Below, piece after piece: positions 25,967 through 35,635 of a stretch of 64,000 bases of DNA. The position numbers and the translations under genes are program-made. Source of the stretch: Flavobacteriales bacterium 34_180_T64 (GTDB taxonomy: Bacteria; Bacteroidota; Bacteroidia; Flavobacteriales; Flavobacteriaceae); the NCBI GenBank assembly GCA_002162765.1, contig MAAR01000011.1:224633-288632 (forward strand), written 5' to 3'. Position 1 is the first letter of the stretch. Every line of letters begins with the position of its first letter. The notes below the pieces were generated by a model, which saw only the letters and a list, made by a program, of their open reading frames with translations, ran no database searches and was not told the DNA's origin.

Positions 25967-27328
25967 TTAGTTTTTTTGAAACTTTTGGTCATAACCACTT
26001 TGTTCTAAATATTGAAACGGATTGTCCATTTCAATAATATCAATAATGGCTTGTTGCTTATTTTCAGCATTGTTGTAATATGCTTGTGCAATTTTATAAC
26101 CCATATAATAGCCTAAATCGGCAGGCTTATCTTTGACTTCAGAATAATTATACAGCCATCCCGAGTGACTCGTATTGCAAAGTTCAGATTTAAATGAAGC
26201 CCAAAGCATTTTTTCATGAGCATCTCCATAGTCTAACGCAGAAGCATTTATTTGTCCGCCAGCAACGAGTTCACCAATAAAATCAGCAGCACCTTCACGC
26301 AGGCAACTTTGTAATAAATGGCAAGCAACAGCCGTTTTTGCTAAGCCACGTTTTTGTTGTGTATGAACGCATTCATGTGCTACAATATTCTTTAATTTCT
26401 GTACAAAATCTCCTTTATATGCCAAGGACGATTTTTTAGAAGACCCTTCAAATTCTGACAAATCATTATAGGCAGTTGCCGTAGAAATTTCGGTGCCAAT
26501 TAAAACAAAATTGTCAGAAGTGGTACCTCCCGTTCCAATAGTGCCTATTGCAAAACAGACCTTGAATGGCTTGAAGTTTGGATATAACTGCGAGAAATTT
26601 TTAAAAACAGCTTCTATTAGTGGTTCAGCTTCCTTAACCTTATAACTGTTCTCACGAATTGAATTATAGAATTTCGGATATTTTGAAATGGTTCTAACAA
26701 AATTTTCAGCGTTTAATTGCCTCGATCTTACACGCATAAATTCTTTAAATCCAGAAGTCGCTCTGTCCAAATAACTATTTTGTATAATACGAATGCTGTC
26801 GGACTTGGATTTACAAGTTTTTAAGAGGTCAAAGGCTTGCCAGAAATGATCGATATCAAGGGTCTGTACATTTTTCTTGTTTTCAATTTCCAATTCTTTT
26901 CTAATGAGTTCCCTCCTTTTTAAGTCTTTTTTTGAAAGCTGCCGAATCAATATAGAAATGATGTTATTTTCAGATTCCACTTTCAAATCGAAAGGTTTTA
27001 TCTTAAGTGTATAGTTGGCATTGGCCACCGATTGAAACTCGAACTTCTCGTAACCATGTGCACCATTAGGAGAATCCATTTTTATAAGCTCCTTCCCACT
27101 CGAATCTTCTAATATGACTTCAACGTCAATGCCTTGCTGTAAAACTAAAAATTCATAATGCTTCCCTTTTGAAAGACGAATTTCATAGGTGTTGCCTTCA
27201 CGTTCTACATTGAGGTTCTCATAATTTTCAGCAATATTGAGATGAGGCTTATTTTGAGCAGCAAGTGTCATGCACGATAGTATGAGAATTAAGACATACT
27301 TGATCTTTAAAACACTCATAATGCGCAA
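25967..27328 (-). CDS. Putative exported zinc metallopeptidase (HExxH ... EGAADF)
   Basis: A 453-aa protein with a signal peptide; the likely start is MRIMSVLKIK or the second Met (27319). It has a beta-rich N-terminal domain (~30-125) and a helical C-terminal part. The gluzincin-type motif VAHECVHTQQ supplies HExxH, and LREGAADFIGELV about 25 residues later can supply the third zinc ligand Glu. This resembles the predicted Zn-dependent protease families (DUF2268-like) of Bacteroidetes. It is the first leftward gene after the module array and faces R3. Substrate unknown. Confidence 0.7.
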   Translation of the reverse strand: MRIMSVLKIKYVLILILSCMTLAAQNKPHLNIAENYENLNVEREGNTYEIRLSKGKHYEFLVLQQGIDVEVILEDSSGKELIKMDSPNGAHGYEKFEFQSVANANYTLKIKPFDLKVESENNIISILIRQLSKKDLKRRELIRKELEIENKKNVQTLDIDHFWQAFDLLKTCKSKSDSIRIIQNSYLDRATSGFKEFMRVRSRQLNAENFVRTISKYPKFYNSIRENSYKVKEAEPLIEAVFKNFSQLYPNFKPFKVCFAIGTIGTGGTTSDNFVLIGTEISTATAYNDLSEFEGSSKKSSLAYKGDFVQKLKNIVAHECVHTQQKRGLAKTAVACHLLQSCLREGAADFIGELVAGGQINASALDYGDAHEKMLWASFKSELCNTSHSGWLYNYSEVKDKPADLGYYMGYKIAQAYYNNAENKQQAIIDIIEMDNPFQYLEQSGYDQKFQKN

Positions 27329-27578
27329 CTAAATTTGCTGTGGTTAAAACGGTTTAAGATTCTTGGAGTAACGAGATAAAGGGTTTTCATTATGAGATAT
27401 TTAAAATTACGCTCCAAATTAAACTAAATATTCAGGATTTCTATGGTAACTTTAGTTAACAAATGTTAATTCTAGTCTGACAACCAATAAAACCTCCATA
27501 ATTAATTAGATTTTTTGACCCAAGCTTACAACGAGTTCTGATAAAAAAATCCTTAGAGATCATTTTATGCGCTTAATT

Positions 27579-27962
27579 TTAATCCAACCACTTTAAGAAA
27601 TAATCCATCATTTCCTCTTTCAACTCATAGTGCATTTTTATATACGTTCTCATATCATCCTTTAATGTATGTTGCTCGTTTTGTAAACGTCCGTCAATTT
27701 GTTCATTAAAATCTGCAGTATGAAGATTTGCCATTTTATTTCTACAACGATGTAATAATTTTGAGATAGCAGATTTTTCAATCATTATTTTATTCTGAAA
27801 CATCTCTAATGGAATTAATGCATTGCTACTAAATTCTCTAGAGGCTATTTCTTCAAGCTTTTCTTCAAAAGATTCCATTTCATTAAAATGATATCGTAAC
27901 TCTCTTCTCCAGGTTTCTAAATTGAATTTTAAATCGCTTAAATATGATACTTTCGTGAGCAT
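27579..27962 (-). CDS. Hypothetical helical protein
   Basis: A 127-aa protein not recognised. It is highly charged and predicted almost entirely helical, with probable coiled-coil segments (EMESFEEKLEEIASREF and ALIPLEMFQNKIMIEKS). There is no signal peptide or membrane segment. It starts 28 nt after the EF-G-like gene and is read in the same direction, so the two are probably co-transcribed. Confidence 0.65.
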   Translation of the reverse strand: MLTKVSYLSDLKFNLETWRRELRYHFNEMESFEEKLEEIASREFSSNALIPLEMFQNKIMIEKSAISKLLHRCRNKMANLHTADFNEQIDGRLQNEQHTLKDDMRTYIKMHYELKEEMMDYFLKWLD

Positions 27963-27990
27963 AATTATTGTGGTTTTATATGTTATAATG

Positions 27991-30090
27991 TTATTTTACG
28001 AGTTCCTTTTGTACATGATTTGGTACCGATTCATAAGATGAAAACCGCGAGCTAAAGGTTGCTTTCCCCTGAGTGATAGATCTCAAATCTGTCGAGTAAC
28101 CATATAATTCAACCGCAGGAATTTGACATTTCAATATTTGATAATTGTCGCTGTTTTCAAAACCTTGTATCAAACTACGTCGCGATTGTAAATCGGTCAT
28201 TACTGCGCCAACCATTTCTTCTGGTACTTTTACTACTAATTCATTTCTTGGTTCTAATAATTTTGGATTTGCATTTAAAAAGGCTTCACTAAACGCATGT
28301 GCTCCAGCTATCTTAAACGAAATATCATTAGAATCTACAGAATGCATCTTCCCGTCATATACAATAACGCGAACGTCTCTCACATAAGATCCTGTAAGTG
28401 GTCCTTTCTCCATAACTTCCAAAACACCTTTCATAACAGATTGTAAATACCGAGTATCAATAGCGCCACCAACAATGCAATTGTAAAAAATAAGCTTTCC
28501 GCCCCAAGGCAAATCAACGTCCTCTTTACCTCTTATATTAAAGCCTTCAGGCTCAGCAATACCGTCATACCAAGGTTCAATTTTTAAATGTACTTGTGCA
28601 AATTGTCCAGAGCCTCCAGATTGCTTTTTATGTCTGTAATTCGCTGTAGATGAGCGCTGAATAGTTTCTCGATATGGGATTTTTGGTGGTGAGAAATTCA
28701 CTTCCAAACCATATACGAGTTTTAAACTCCATTCTATAATGGCCAGATGCAATTCGCCTTGACATCCTAAAAGAAGCTCTTTAGTTTCCTTAGAATATGT
28801 GATAACAATAGTTGGATCCTGACTATGTAACTTCTTTAATGCCTCACTTAATTTATCGTCATCGGCTAAGCTTTTTGGGGTTATCGCAGCCGTCATACGC
28901 ATTTCGGGATACTGAATGTGCTTTATGGCTATTGGTGTTTTTCCTTCAAATAAAGTGTCGTTAGTTTCGGTATGTTTTAGTTTTAAAGTTGCACCTATAT
29001 CACCTACAGTTAGCTTCTGTACTGGATGTCGTTCTTTGCCATCCATAATAAATAATTGATTAATAATTTCTACCTCTCCTGTTCTTGCATTGGTAAGTTT
29101 ATCATTGATTTTCACCTCGCCAGATTTTACCTTAAAAAAAGTCACTTGACCCAAATTTGGTTGGTATAAGGTTTTGAATACAAATAAAGCTGTAGGGTTT
29201 TCTTTCTTCGGAAACAACTCCTGTCCATTCATGGTTTGCTCCGATTTTAACTCGGATGCCGCTGGTGCCACATTATCTATAAAGCCCATCAAACGACCGG
29301 TTCCCATATCCTCTAAAGCAGACACGCAAAATACAGGGAATAAACCATGGTTTAGCATCCCTGCCTTAATCCCTTTGCGCATTTGATCTTCATTTAATGT
29401 GCCTTGATTAAAGTATAATTCCAATAATTCATCATCATTTTCAGCCGCTTTTTCAACAAGTTCATTATGCAAGCCATTTGCACGTTCTATTTCACCTTCT
29501 GGAATCTCAAATTTTTCAGGCTTCCCTCCTTCTGGACCAAATTTATAGAGTTTCATTTTTAATACATCAACAATACAATGCGCACCATCCATTTTAACTG
29601 GATATTGAATATTTATAGCATTCTTACCGACTAATGATTGAATGCTTTTAAAACACTGCTCAAAATTTAAGTCGGGATGATCCATTTGATTAATAACGAA
29701 TAATGTTGGTTTGTGATACTTATCGATATAATTCCAAATTATTTCTGTACCTACTTCTACCCCATGTCGGCCATTTATAACGTTTACAACGGTATCTGCC
29801 ACACGAATAGAAGAAATGATTTCACCTACGAAATCGTCTAAGCCTGGTGTATCTATAATGTTTATCTTATAATTACGCCATTCTGTATGTAATGGTGTTG
29901 CAAATATTGAGGCTTCTCTTTCATGTTCAATACTATGATAATCTGAAACTGTGTTATGATCTTCTATCGTTCCTCGCCTATTAATGAGACCAGCTTCAAA
30001 TAACATGGTTTCAGATAAGGTTGTTTTACCACAACGATGTGCGCCTACAAAAACGACGTTTTTAATGTGTTTATCGTCAAATACTTTCAT
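27991..30090 (-). CDS. Elongation factor G-like GTPase
   Basis: A 699-aa translational GTPase with all five EF-G-type domains. The P-loop is GAHRCGKTT (residues 16-24), the switch II DTPG is in NIIDTPGLDDF, and the base-recognition motif is NQMD instead of NKxD. Domain IV has the segment YRHKKQSGGSGQFAQVHLKI, and domain V ends near the C-terminus. The deviating G-motifs fit the EF-G-like/FusA2 paralogues found in addition to the housekeeping fusA. Whether it translocates ribosomes or acts in stress is unknown. It diverges from the HtrA-like gene. Confidence 0.88.
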   Translation of the reverse strand: MKVFDDKHIKNVVFVGAHRCGKTTLSETMLFEAGLINRRGTIEDHNTVSDYHSIEHEREASIFATPLHTEWRNYKINIIDTPGLDDFVGEIISSIRVADTVVNVINGRHGVEVGTEIIWNYIDKYHKPTLFVINQMDHPDLNFEQCFKSIQSLVGKNAINIQYPVKMDGAHCIVDVLKMKLYKFGPEGGKPEKFEIPEGEIERANGLHNELVEKAAENDDELLELYFNQGTLNEDQMRKGIKAGMLNHGLFPVFCVSALEDMGTGRLMGFIDNVAPAASELKSEQTMNGQELFPKKENPTALFVFKTLYQPNLGQVTFFKVKSGEVKINDKLTNARTGEVEIINQLFIMDGKERHPVQKLTVGDIGATLKLKHTETNDTLFEGKTPIAIKHIQYPEMRMTAAITPKSLADDDKLSEALKKLHSQDPTIVITYSKETKELLLGCQGELHLAIIEWSLKLVYGLEVNFSPPKIPYRETIQRSSTANYRHKKQSGGSGQFAQVHLKIEPWYDGIAEPEGFNIRGKEDVDLPWGGKLIFYNCIVGGAIDTRYLQSVMKGVLEVMEKGPLTGSYVRDVRVIVYDGKMHSVDSNDISFKIAGAHAFSEAFLNANPKLLEPRNELVVKVPEEMVGAVMTDLQSRRSLIQGFENSDNYQILKCQIPAVELYGYSTDLRSITQGKATFSSRFSSYESVPNHVQKELVK

Positions 30091-30328
30091 GGATTCTTAT
30101 GGTTTAATTAAAGAAATAAAGCTAGTCACAATTATTAAAGAAAAATATGACATATGTCAGATTAAGATACGAAATTGTAGAGAAAAATTAAAATATTAAG
30201 CCTTGGAATTCAATAATTTAGCAATAATCAGATCCTTATGACCTTCTAAACATATATAGTAGGCTTTAAATGTGAAAAAACTTTTCTATTTTAGAGCACC
30301 AATCATAATTCTTATAGTCCGACTTCTA

Positions 30329-31345
30329 ATGAAAAAAATAGTCCTATTCGCCTTAGTTTTAAGTTCAATAAATTTCTATGCGCAAGATTTATCTACGCTT
30401 TATGAACAAGTGAGTCCAGCTGTTGTTGTGATTTTTACTTCTGAAAAGACGATTGTTACAGAAAAAAATAATACCTCTAAAATGGTATCTCAAGAAGGTT
30501 TGGGATCTGGTTTTATGATTTCCGATCGTTTAATTGTTACTGCAGCTCATGTGGTTACCGTTCCTGAAAAAATAAATGTTCTGTTTCCTGATGGTGATAT
30601 TATAACGGCTAAAATTGTGACTATTTACAAAAGTGCTGATATTGCTCTTATTAAGTTGTTCCGACCACGTATAAATCCGGTTACTGTGAATTTTGGAAAT
30701 TCTGATGAATTAAAAATTGGTGAACGAATATTCGTTATTGGTGCTCCATTTGGATTAAATGCCTCTCTATCATCTGGATATGTAAGTAGTTTCAGAACGA
30801 ATGATCAAGATCAAAACCCGTTCACAACAACAGAGTTTATCCAAACTGATGCTGCCATTAATACTGGAAATTCTGGTGGTCCTATGTTTAATATGAGAGG
30901 TGAAGTTGTAGGCATTGTTAGTCATATATTGACAAAATCTGGAGGTTTTGAAGGCATTGGATATGCCAGTAGCTCAAATTTAGCTGCACGTCTTTTATTA
31001 AATAATAATATGCCTTGGTTAGGTGCCGATATGTATTCGTTAAACGAAAAGGAATCTCAGCTATTAAACCTGCCTCAAAAGCATGGTTTGCTCATACAGC
31101 GTGTCGTTTCAGAATCTATTTTTGGAAATATGGGTATTCGTGGTGGTGACACAGAAGCAATATTAGGTACTAATAAATTGATTTTAGGGGGTGATATCAT
31201 TTTGGAATTCAATAATATAACCTTTAATTTAGATGACACTACCTTGGTCAAATTGGCTGAATTTGCAAATACGATTACTACGAACCCGAAATTCACTTTA
31301 ACCATCTTAAGAAAAGGCGAGATCATAAAATTAAATAACAAGTAA
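30329..31345 (+). CDS. HtrA/DegP-like S1C serine protease, exported
   Basis: The start is set at ATG 30329, where MKKIVLFALVLSS begins a clean signal peptide ending at FYAQ. A GTG in frame at 30272 would add 19 residues before it. The 338-aa product has the trypsin-fold triad: His in VTAAHVVT, Asp in KSADIALIKL and Ser in TGNSGGPM. A C-terminal PDZ-like region (~240-335) includes HGLLIQRVVS and LGGDIILEFN. Family members degrade misfolded envelope proteins. Only one PDZ-like region is present, as in DegS-size proteins. Confidence 0.88.
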   Translation: MKKIVLFALVLSSINFYAQDLSTLYEQVSPAVVVIFTSEKTIVTEKNNTSKMVSQEGLGSGFMISDRLIVTAAHVVTVPEKINVLFPDGDIITAKIVTIYKSADIALIKLFRPRINPVTVNFGNSDELKIGERIFVIGAPFGLNASLSSGYVSSFRTNDQDQNPFTTTEFIQTDAAINTGNSGGPMFNMRGEVVGIVSHILTKSGGFEGIGYASSSNLAARLLLNNNMPWLGADMYSLNEKESQLLNLPQKHGLLIQRVVSESIFGNMGIRGGDTEAILGTNKLILGGDIILEFNNITFNLDDTTLVKLAEFANTITTNPKFTLTILRKGEIIKLNNK

Positions 31346-31424
31346 CTAACTCAATAACAGATGGTTTACTTAACTATACTTCTTCTAAATTAAAGTGATT
31401 ATGTTCAAATGATAAAAATTTTAC

Positions 31425-31432
31425 TATTTTTG
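31425..31432 (+). promoter_or_regulatory. -7 promoter element of the haloperoxidase gene
   Basis: TATTTTTG matches TAnnTTTG and lies 30 nt upstream of the start codon at 31463, giving a short leader of about 25 nt. I see no clear -33 partner. Confidence 0.5.
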
Positions 31433-31462
31433 AGAAACATTTTTTTAACCTACTGACTTCCA

Positions 31463-33658
31463 ATGAAAAAAATTACCTTCCTTTTCGTATTTCTATTAGG
31501 ACTTACATTTCATTCAAATGCACAGCAATCTGTTGCTCGTGAATGGAACGAAACACTATTAGATGCTATCCGTTCAGATTTCGCACGTCCTACTGTTCAT
31601 GCTAGAAATTTATTTCATAGTTCTATGGCAATGTATGATGCTTGGGCAATCTTCGATAGCCAAGCCTCAACAATCTTTTTAGGGAAAACCTATCAAGGCT
31701 ATACCTGTAACTTTACTGGTATTGCAAATCCCGCTGATGTGGCTGCCGCAAGACATGAAATTATAAGTTATGCCATGTATCGCTTATTAACGCATCGTTT
31801 TGCAAATTCGCCCGGAGGTGCTGCTACTCAACAATCGTTTGATGACCATTTTACTAATGATGGTTACAGTATTGCATTTACATCAACCGACTATAGTACG
31901 GGTTCTTATGCTGCATTAGGAAACTATTTGGCGCAAGAAATTATTGCTTTTGGTGCGCAAGATAATTCCAATGAAGTTGCAGATTATGGCAACCTAAATT
32001 ATACGCCTGTTAATGATCCGCTTATATTAGAATTGTATGAAGACAATGACAATATTAATCCCGATCGTTGGCAACCACTTGCCTTCGACGTGTTTATAGA
32101 TCAAGGTGGGAATGTGTTTCCTGCAGATACTCCAAATTTTTTAAGCCCAGAATGGGGTCTTGTGAAGCCATTTTGTTTGCTTCCTGAAGACCTAGATATA
32201 TTTAATGATCCCGGTTATGACTGTTATGTGTACAATGATCCAGGTCCACCGATATATATTCAAAACTCTAATGAAGATGGATTTACCGATCCTTATAAAT
32301 GGCACTTTGCTCTTGTTGCATCTTGGTCTTCTCATTTAGATCCTGTGGATCCTACAATGATAGATATTTCACCAGGTGCAATAGGGAATTTTGATATTGC
32401 AAACTACCCAGAAACGTTTACTGAATATCAAGCCTTTTACGATTTCACTAATGGAGGTGACGCCGGAACAGGGCATGCATTAAATCCGTCGACGAACATG
32501 CCTTACGCAGCAAATGTTGTAAAACGATCGGATTATGCTAGAGTATTAGCGGAGTTTTGGGCTGATGGTCCAGATTCGGAAACACCACCAGGACATTGGT
32601 TTACAATTATGAACTATGTGAGTGATTATCCTGGTTTTGAGAAAAAAATGAGTGGTCAAGGTCTCATTTTAAGCGATTTAGAATGGGATGTGAAATCATA
32701 TTTAACTCTAGGTGGCGCAATGCATGATTCAGCTGTAGATATCTGGGGAATTAAAGGATATTACGATTATATTCGTCCGATTTCTGCTATACGATATATG
32801 GCGACTAAAGGACAAAGTACAGATAATACTACTCCTGAAGGAATTGCAAGCTATGATCCACATGGCTTACCGCTCATACCAGGATTAATTGAAATTGTAA
32901 AAACTGGCGATCCTCTTGAGGTTGCTGATCCTACCAATCTTGGCAAAATTAAAATATTTGCATGGAAAGGCCCTGATTTTATTGCCAACCCGGATACTGA
33001 TATTGCTGGTGTAGATTGGATTCTTGGTACACATTGGTGGCCTTATCAACGAGGAACTTTTGTGACGCCTCCTTTTGCAGGGTATCTTTCAGGACATTCT
33101 ACGTTTTCAAGAGCTGCTTCTGAAGTACTAACAAACCTTACTGGAGATCCGTTTTTTCCAGGAGGAATGGGAACTTTTGATATCGTTCAGAATGATTTCT
33201 TAGTATTTGAAGAAGGACCAACACAAAATATGACATTGCAATGGGCAACCTACCGCGATGCTTCAGACCAAACGAGTTTATCGAGAATTTGGGGTGGTAT
33301 CCACCCTCCTATTGATGATATCAAAGGTCGTATTATCGGAGAAAAAATTGGAATTGATGCTTTTAATTTAGCGGTTACTTATTTTGATGGTACCTTAAGT
33401 ACAGCTACAATAGAGAATGAGGAAGCGATTAAACTTTATCCAATTCCTTTTAATAACGAATTACACATCACTCAAACTACTAATGAATCGCTTACTATTG
33501 CCCTGTACAGTCTAGATGGAAAGCAAGTGTTGAATAGTGATTTAACCTCCAATTCAACAACTATTGATGTTAGTGTTTTGGCAGCAGGAATCTATTTTGC
33601 GAAGTTTTTCAATCAAAACAATTCAACTGTTCTAGTTAAAAAAGTGATAAAAAATTAG
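31463..33658 (+). CDS. T9SS-exported vanadium-dependent haloperoxidase family protein
   Basis: A 731-aa protein with a signal peptide (cleavage after SNAQ). The PAP2/vanadate pocket is complete: K-x6-RP in IKGYYDYIRP, SGH in GYLSGHSTFSRA, and SR-x3-G-x-H in SRIWGGIHPP with a following Asp. The C-terminal ~75 residues are a type A T9SS sorting domain (IKLYPIPFNNELHI ... GIYFAKFF ... VLVKKVIKN), so it should be secreted or surface-attached. The family binds vanadate and oxidises halides with peroxide, or acts as a phosphatase. Bromide or iodide is not distinguishable by eye. Confidence 0.87.
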   Translation: MKKITFLFVFLLGLTFHSNAQQSVAREWNETLLDAIRSDFARPTVHARNLFHSSMAMYDAWAIFDSQASTIFLGKTYQGYTCNFTGIANPADVAAARHEIISYAMYRLLTHRFANSPGGAATQQSFDDHFTNDGYSIAFTSTDYSTGSYAALGNYLAQEIIAFGAQDNSNEVADYGNLNYTPVNDPLILELYEDNDNINPDRWQPLAFDVFIDQGGNVFPADTPNFLSPEWGLVKPFCLLPEDLDIFNDPGYDCYVYNDPGPPIYIQNSNEDGFTDPYKWHFALVASWSSHLDPVDPTMIDISPGAIGNFDIANYPETFTEYQAFYDFTNGGDAGTGHALNPSTNMPYAANVVKRSDYARVLAEFWADGPDSETPPGHWFTIMNYVSDYPGFEKKMSGQGLILSDLEWDVKSYLTLGGAMHDSAVDIWGIKGYYDYIRPISAIRYMATKGQSTDNTTPEGIASYDPHGLPLIPGLIEIVKTGDPLEVADPTNLGKIKIFAWKGPDFIANPDTDIAGVDWILGTHWWPYQRGTFVTPPFAGYLSGHSTFSRAASEVLTNLTGDPFFPGGMGTFDIVQNDFLVFEEGPTQNMTLQWATYRDASDQTSLSRIWGGIHPPIDDIKGRIIGEKIGIDAFNLAVTYFDGTLSTATIENEEAIKLYPIPFNNELHITQTTNESLTIALYSLDGKQVLNSDLTSNSTTIDVSVLAAGIYFAKFFNQNNSTVLVKKVIKN

Positions 33659-33671
33659 ACCAATACTAAAG

Positions 33672-33708
33672 CATAAGGTATTTTTGCTCATTAAAAGAAT
33701 ACCTTATG
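33672..33708 (+). terminator. Hairpin that covers the start codon of the next gene
   Basis: CATAAGGTATT (33672-33682) and AATACCTTATG (33698-33708) form a perfect 11-bp stem, followed by TTTTCCTT. It is the expected terminator of the haloperoxidase gene, but the ATG of the DUF3817 gene is the last three bases of the stem. The downstream gene would be poorly translated from a read-through transcript. Confidence 0.65.
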
Positions 33709-33999
33709 TTTTCCTTAATTAATATCTTTAGAATCACAGCCTTACTTGAAGGTGTTTCTTATATCCTTTTGCTTTTTATAGCAACACCAATTAAATACTT
33801 TATGGAAGAACCCAAGTATGTAAAAATACTCGGAATGCCGCATGGATTGCTATTCATAGCTTATATTATTCTGGCTATTATTATAGGCACCGAATTAAAA
33901 TGGAGCACGAAAACCTTGTGGATAGTATTGCTAGCGTCTATCATTCCGTTTGGAACGTTTTATATTGACAAGAAATATTTAAAATTTATCAATGACTAA
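33706..33999 (+). CDS. DUF3817 family small membrane protein
   Basis: A 97-aa integral membrane protein with three hydrophobic helices. The family signature is ALLEGVSYILLLFIATPIKY near the N-terminus and LGMPHGLLFIAY in the middle. The function of the family is unknown. Its start codon lies in the stem of the upstream hairpin, and its last 8 nt overlap the MscS gene, so the two are probably coupled. Confidence 0.85.
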   Translation: MFSLINIFRITALLEGVSYILLLFIATPIKYFMEEPKYVKILGMPHGLLFIAYIILAIIIGTELKWSTKTLWIVLLASIIPFGTFYIDKKYLKFIND

Positions 34000-35233
34000 T
34001 TTGCATCATTTATTATATGATTATTTGATTTCTGCTGGTCTTCCTGAAGCCTCTGCGAGATATCTCAATATGCTAGGTTTGCTTATTACGTTGCTGTTAA
34101 TTGCATTTGTAATTGATTTCGTAATTCGGAAACTACTAGTAAATACGTTTTCTGTATTTGCTATACGTTCAAAATCGAATTTTGATGATCTCTTAGTAAA
34201 GAATAAAGTGCCAAGAAATGTTGCCCATATTATTCCTTTATTATTTGCTATAAAATTTGCGCCAACTGTCTTTTATGATTTCCAATACATTGAAAACATC
34301 ATTATAAAAGGCCTAGAAGTCTTTGCTATTATTTTAACGCTATGGATTGTTAGAACAGTTCTAAATTCGATTAAAGACTATTTAAAAACGGTACCTCGAT
34401 TTAAAGACAAGCCTATTAATAGTTACATTCAGGTATTCATGATCTTCGCATGGATAATTGGATTGTTTTCAGTATTTGCAATTATTAGTGGTATTTCATT
34501 TTGGAAATTCGTAACCACTCTAGGTGCAGCCTCAGCAGTAATAATTTTGATGTTTAAAGATACCATCCTTGGATTTGTTGCTAGTATTCAAGTTTCTATT
34601 AATGATATGGTTCGTATTGGCGACTGGATAACTTTTGAAAAATATGGAGCAGATGGAGATGTGATTGAAATTAATTTAGCAACGGTAAAAGTTCAGAATT
34701 TTGATAAAACAATTACTACAATACCCACTTATGCACTTATTTCCGATTCTTTCAAGAATTGGAGAGGCATGGATGAATCTGGTGGTCGTCGTATAAAACG
34801 CGCTATCGTATTAAAAGCCACGAGTATTCATTATTTAACAGATGAACATATAGAACAGTTAAAAGGTGTTCAGTTAATTACTGAATATGTTGCGCAAAAG
34901 AAAAAGTTGATTTCTGAATATAATGTGTCGAAAAATATTGATAAATCCTTACTTATCAATGGTAGAAATCTTACCAATATAGGTGTGTTTAGAAAGTACA
35001 TTCAAACTTATATTGAAACACATTCTGCCATTAATAAAGACATGACCATTATGACGCGTCAATTAGCACCTACCGCTCAAGGTATTCCTTTAGAGATTTA
35101 TGCGTTTAGCAAAGATAAACGCTGGGAAAACTACGAATACATCATGTCCGATATTTTCGATCATGCCTTAGCAGCAGTGCCTTACTTTGATTTAGAATTA
35201 TTTGAATTAAGCTCTGGAGATGCAGTAGTGTAA
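33992..35233 (+). CDS. MscS family mechanosensitive ion channel
   Basis: A 413-aa membrane protein with about five transmembrane helices before a MscS core. The pore-lining helix is GAASAVIILMFKDTILGFVA and the following beta domain starts NDMVRIGDWITFEKYGADGD. The GAASAV/GD pattern and long N-terminus place it near the YbdG/YnaI subfamily. It opens on membrane tension and releases solutes in hypo-osmotic shock. It overlaps DUF3817 by 8 nt, and its stop codon lies in the loop of the terminator hairpin. Confidence 0.9.
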   Translation: MTNLHHLLYDYLISAGLPEASARYLNMLGLLITLLLIAFVIDFVIRKLLVNTFSVFAIRSKSNFDDLLVKNKVPRNVAHIIPLLFAIKFAPTVFYDFQYIENIIIKGLEVFAIILTLWIVRTVLNSIKDYLKTVPRFKDKPINSYIQVFMIFAWIIGLFSVFAIISGISFWKFVTTLGAASAVIILMFKDTILGFVASIQVSINDMVRIGDWITFEKYGADGDVIEINLATVKVQNFDKTITTIPTYALISDSFKNWRGMDESGGRRIKRAIVLKATSIHYLTDEHIEQLKGVQLITEYVAQKKKLISEYNVSKNIDKSLLINGRNLTNIGVFRKYIQTYIETHSAINKDMTIMTRQLAPTAQGIPLEIYAFSKDKRWENYEYIMSDIFDHALAAVPYFDLELFELSSGDAVV

Positions 35234-35245
35234 CGCTACTGTTTT
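35223..35245. terminator. Compact terminator at the end of the MscS gene
   Basis: CAGTAGTG (35223-35230) pairs with CGCTACTG (35234-35241), 8 bp with one wobble, followed by TTTT. The 3-nt loop is the TAA stop codon of the MscS gene. The stop of the convergent thioesterase gene (35236) is also within the hairpin. Confidence 0.6.
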
Positions 35246-35625
35246 AAGCGATCTTTTACAAACTCAATCTTGGTTTTACCATGAGGTTTTGGTTTTCCGT
35301 CATCACCAAGATTCACCATTATAATATTCTCAACAGTTAAAATCGTTTCTCGAGTCATTTTGTTTCGTGCCTCACATTTTAATGTGATCGATGACCTTCC
35401 GAATTTAACAACCTCCATACCTACTTCAACAATATCACCCTGTTTAGCAGAACTCATAAAATTAATTTCAGAAATATACTTTGTAACGATTTTATTATTA
35501 TCCAATTGAACCACTGTATATAACGCAGCTTCCTCATCAATCCAAGCTAACAAACGACCACCAAATAATGTTCCATTTGGATTTAAATCCTCCGGTTTAA
35601 CCCATTTTCGTGAATGAAATCTCAT
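35236..35625 (-). CDS. Acyl-CoA thioesterase, hotdog fold (YciA-like)
   Basis: A 129-aa single hotdog domain. It has N-terminal VKPEDLNPNGTLFGGRLLAW followed by IDEEAA, where the helix carries the conserved Asp of YciA/BACH thioesterases, and the FMSSAKQGDIVEVGMEV strand region. It hydrolyses acyl-CoA to free acid and CoA; chain length is not readable. It is 10 nt downstream of ftcD in the same direction, so probably co-transcribed. Confidence 0.85.
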   Translation of the reverse strand: MRFHSRKWVKPEDLNPNGTLFGGRLLAWIDEEAALYTVVQLDNNKIVTKYISEINFMSSAKQGDIVEVGMEVVKFGRSSITLKCEARNKMTRETILTVENIIMVNLGDDGKPKPHGKTKIEFVKDRLKQ

Positions 35626-35635
35626 CTCAAATTAT

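Noticed and set aside
30272..30328. GTG start adding 19 residues to the HtrA-like protease
   Set aside because: The internal ATG at 30329 begins a normal signal peptide, while the longer form would bury it.
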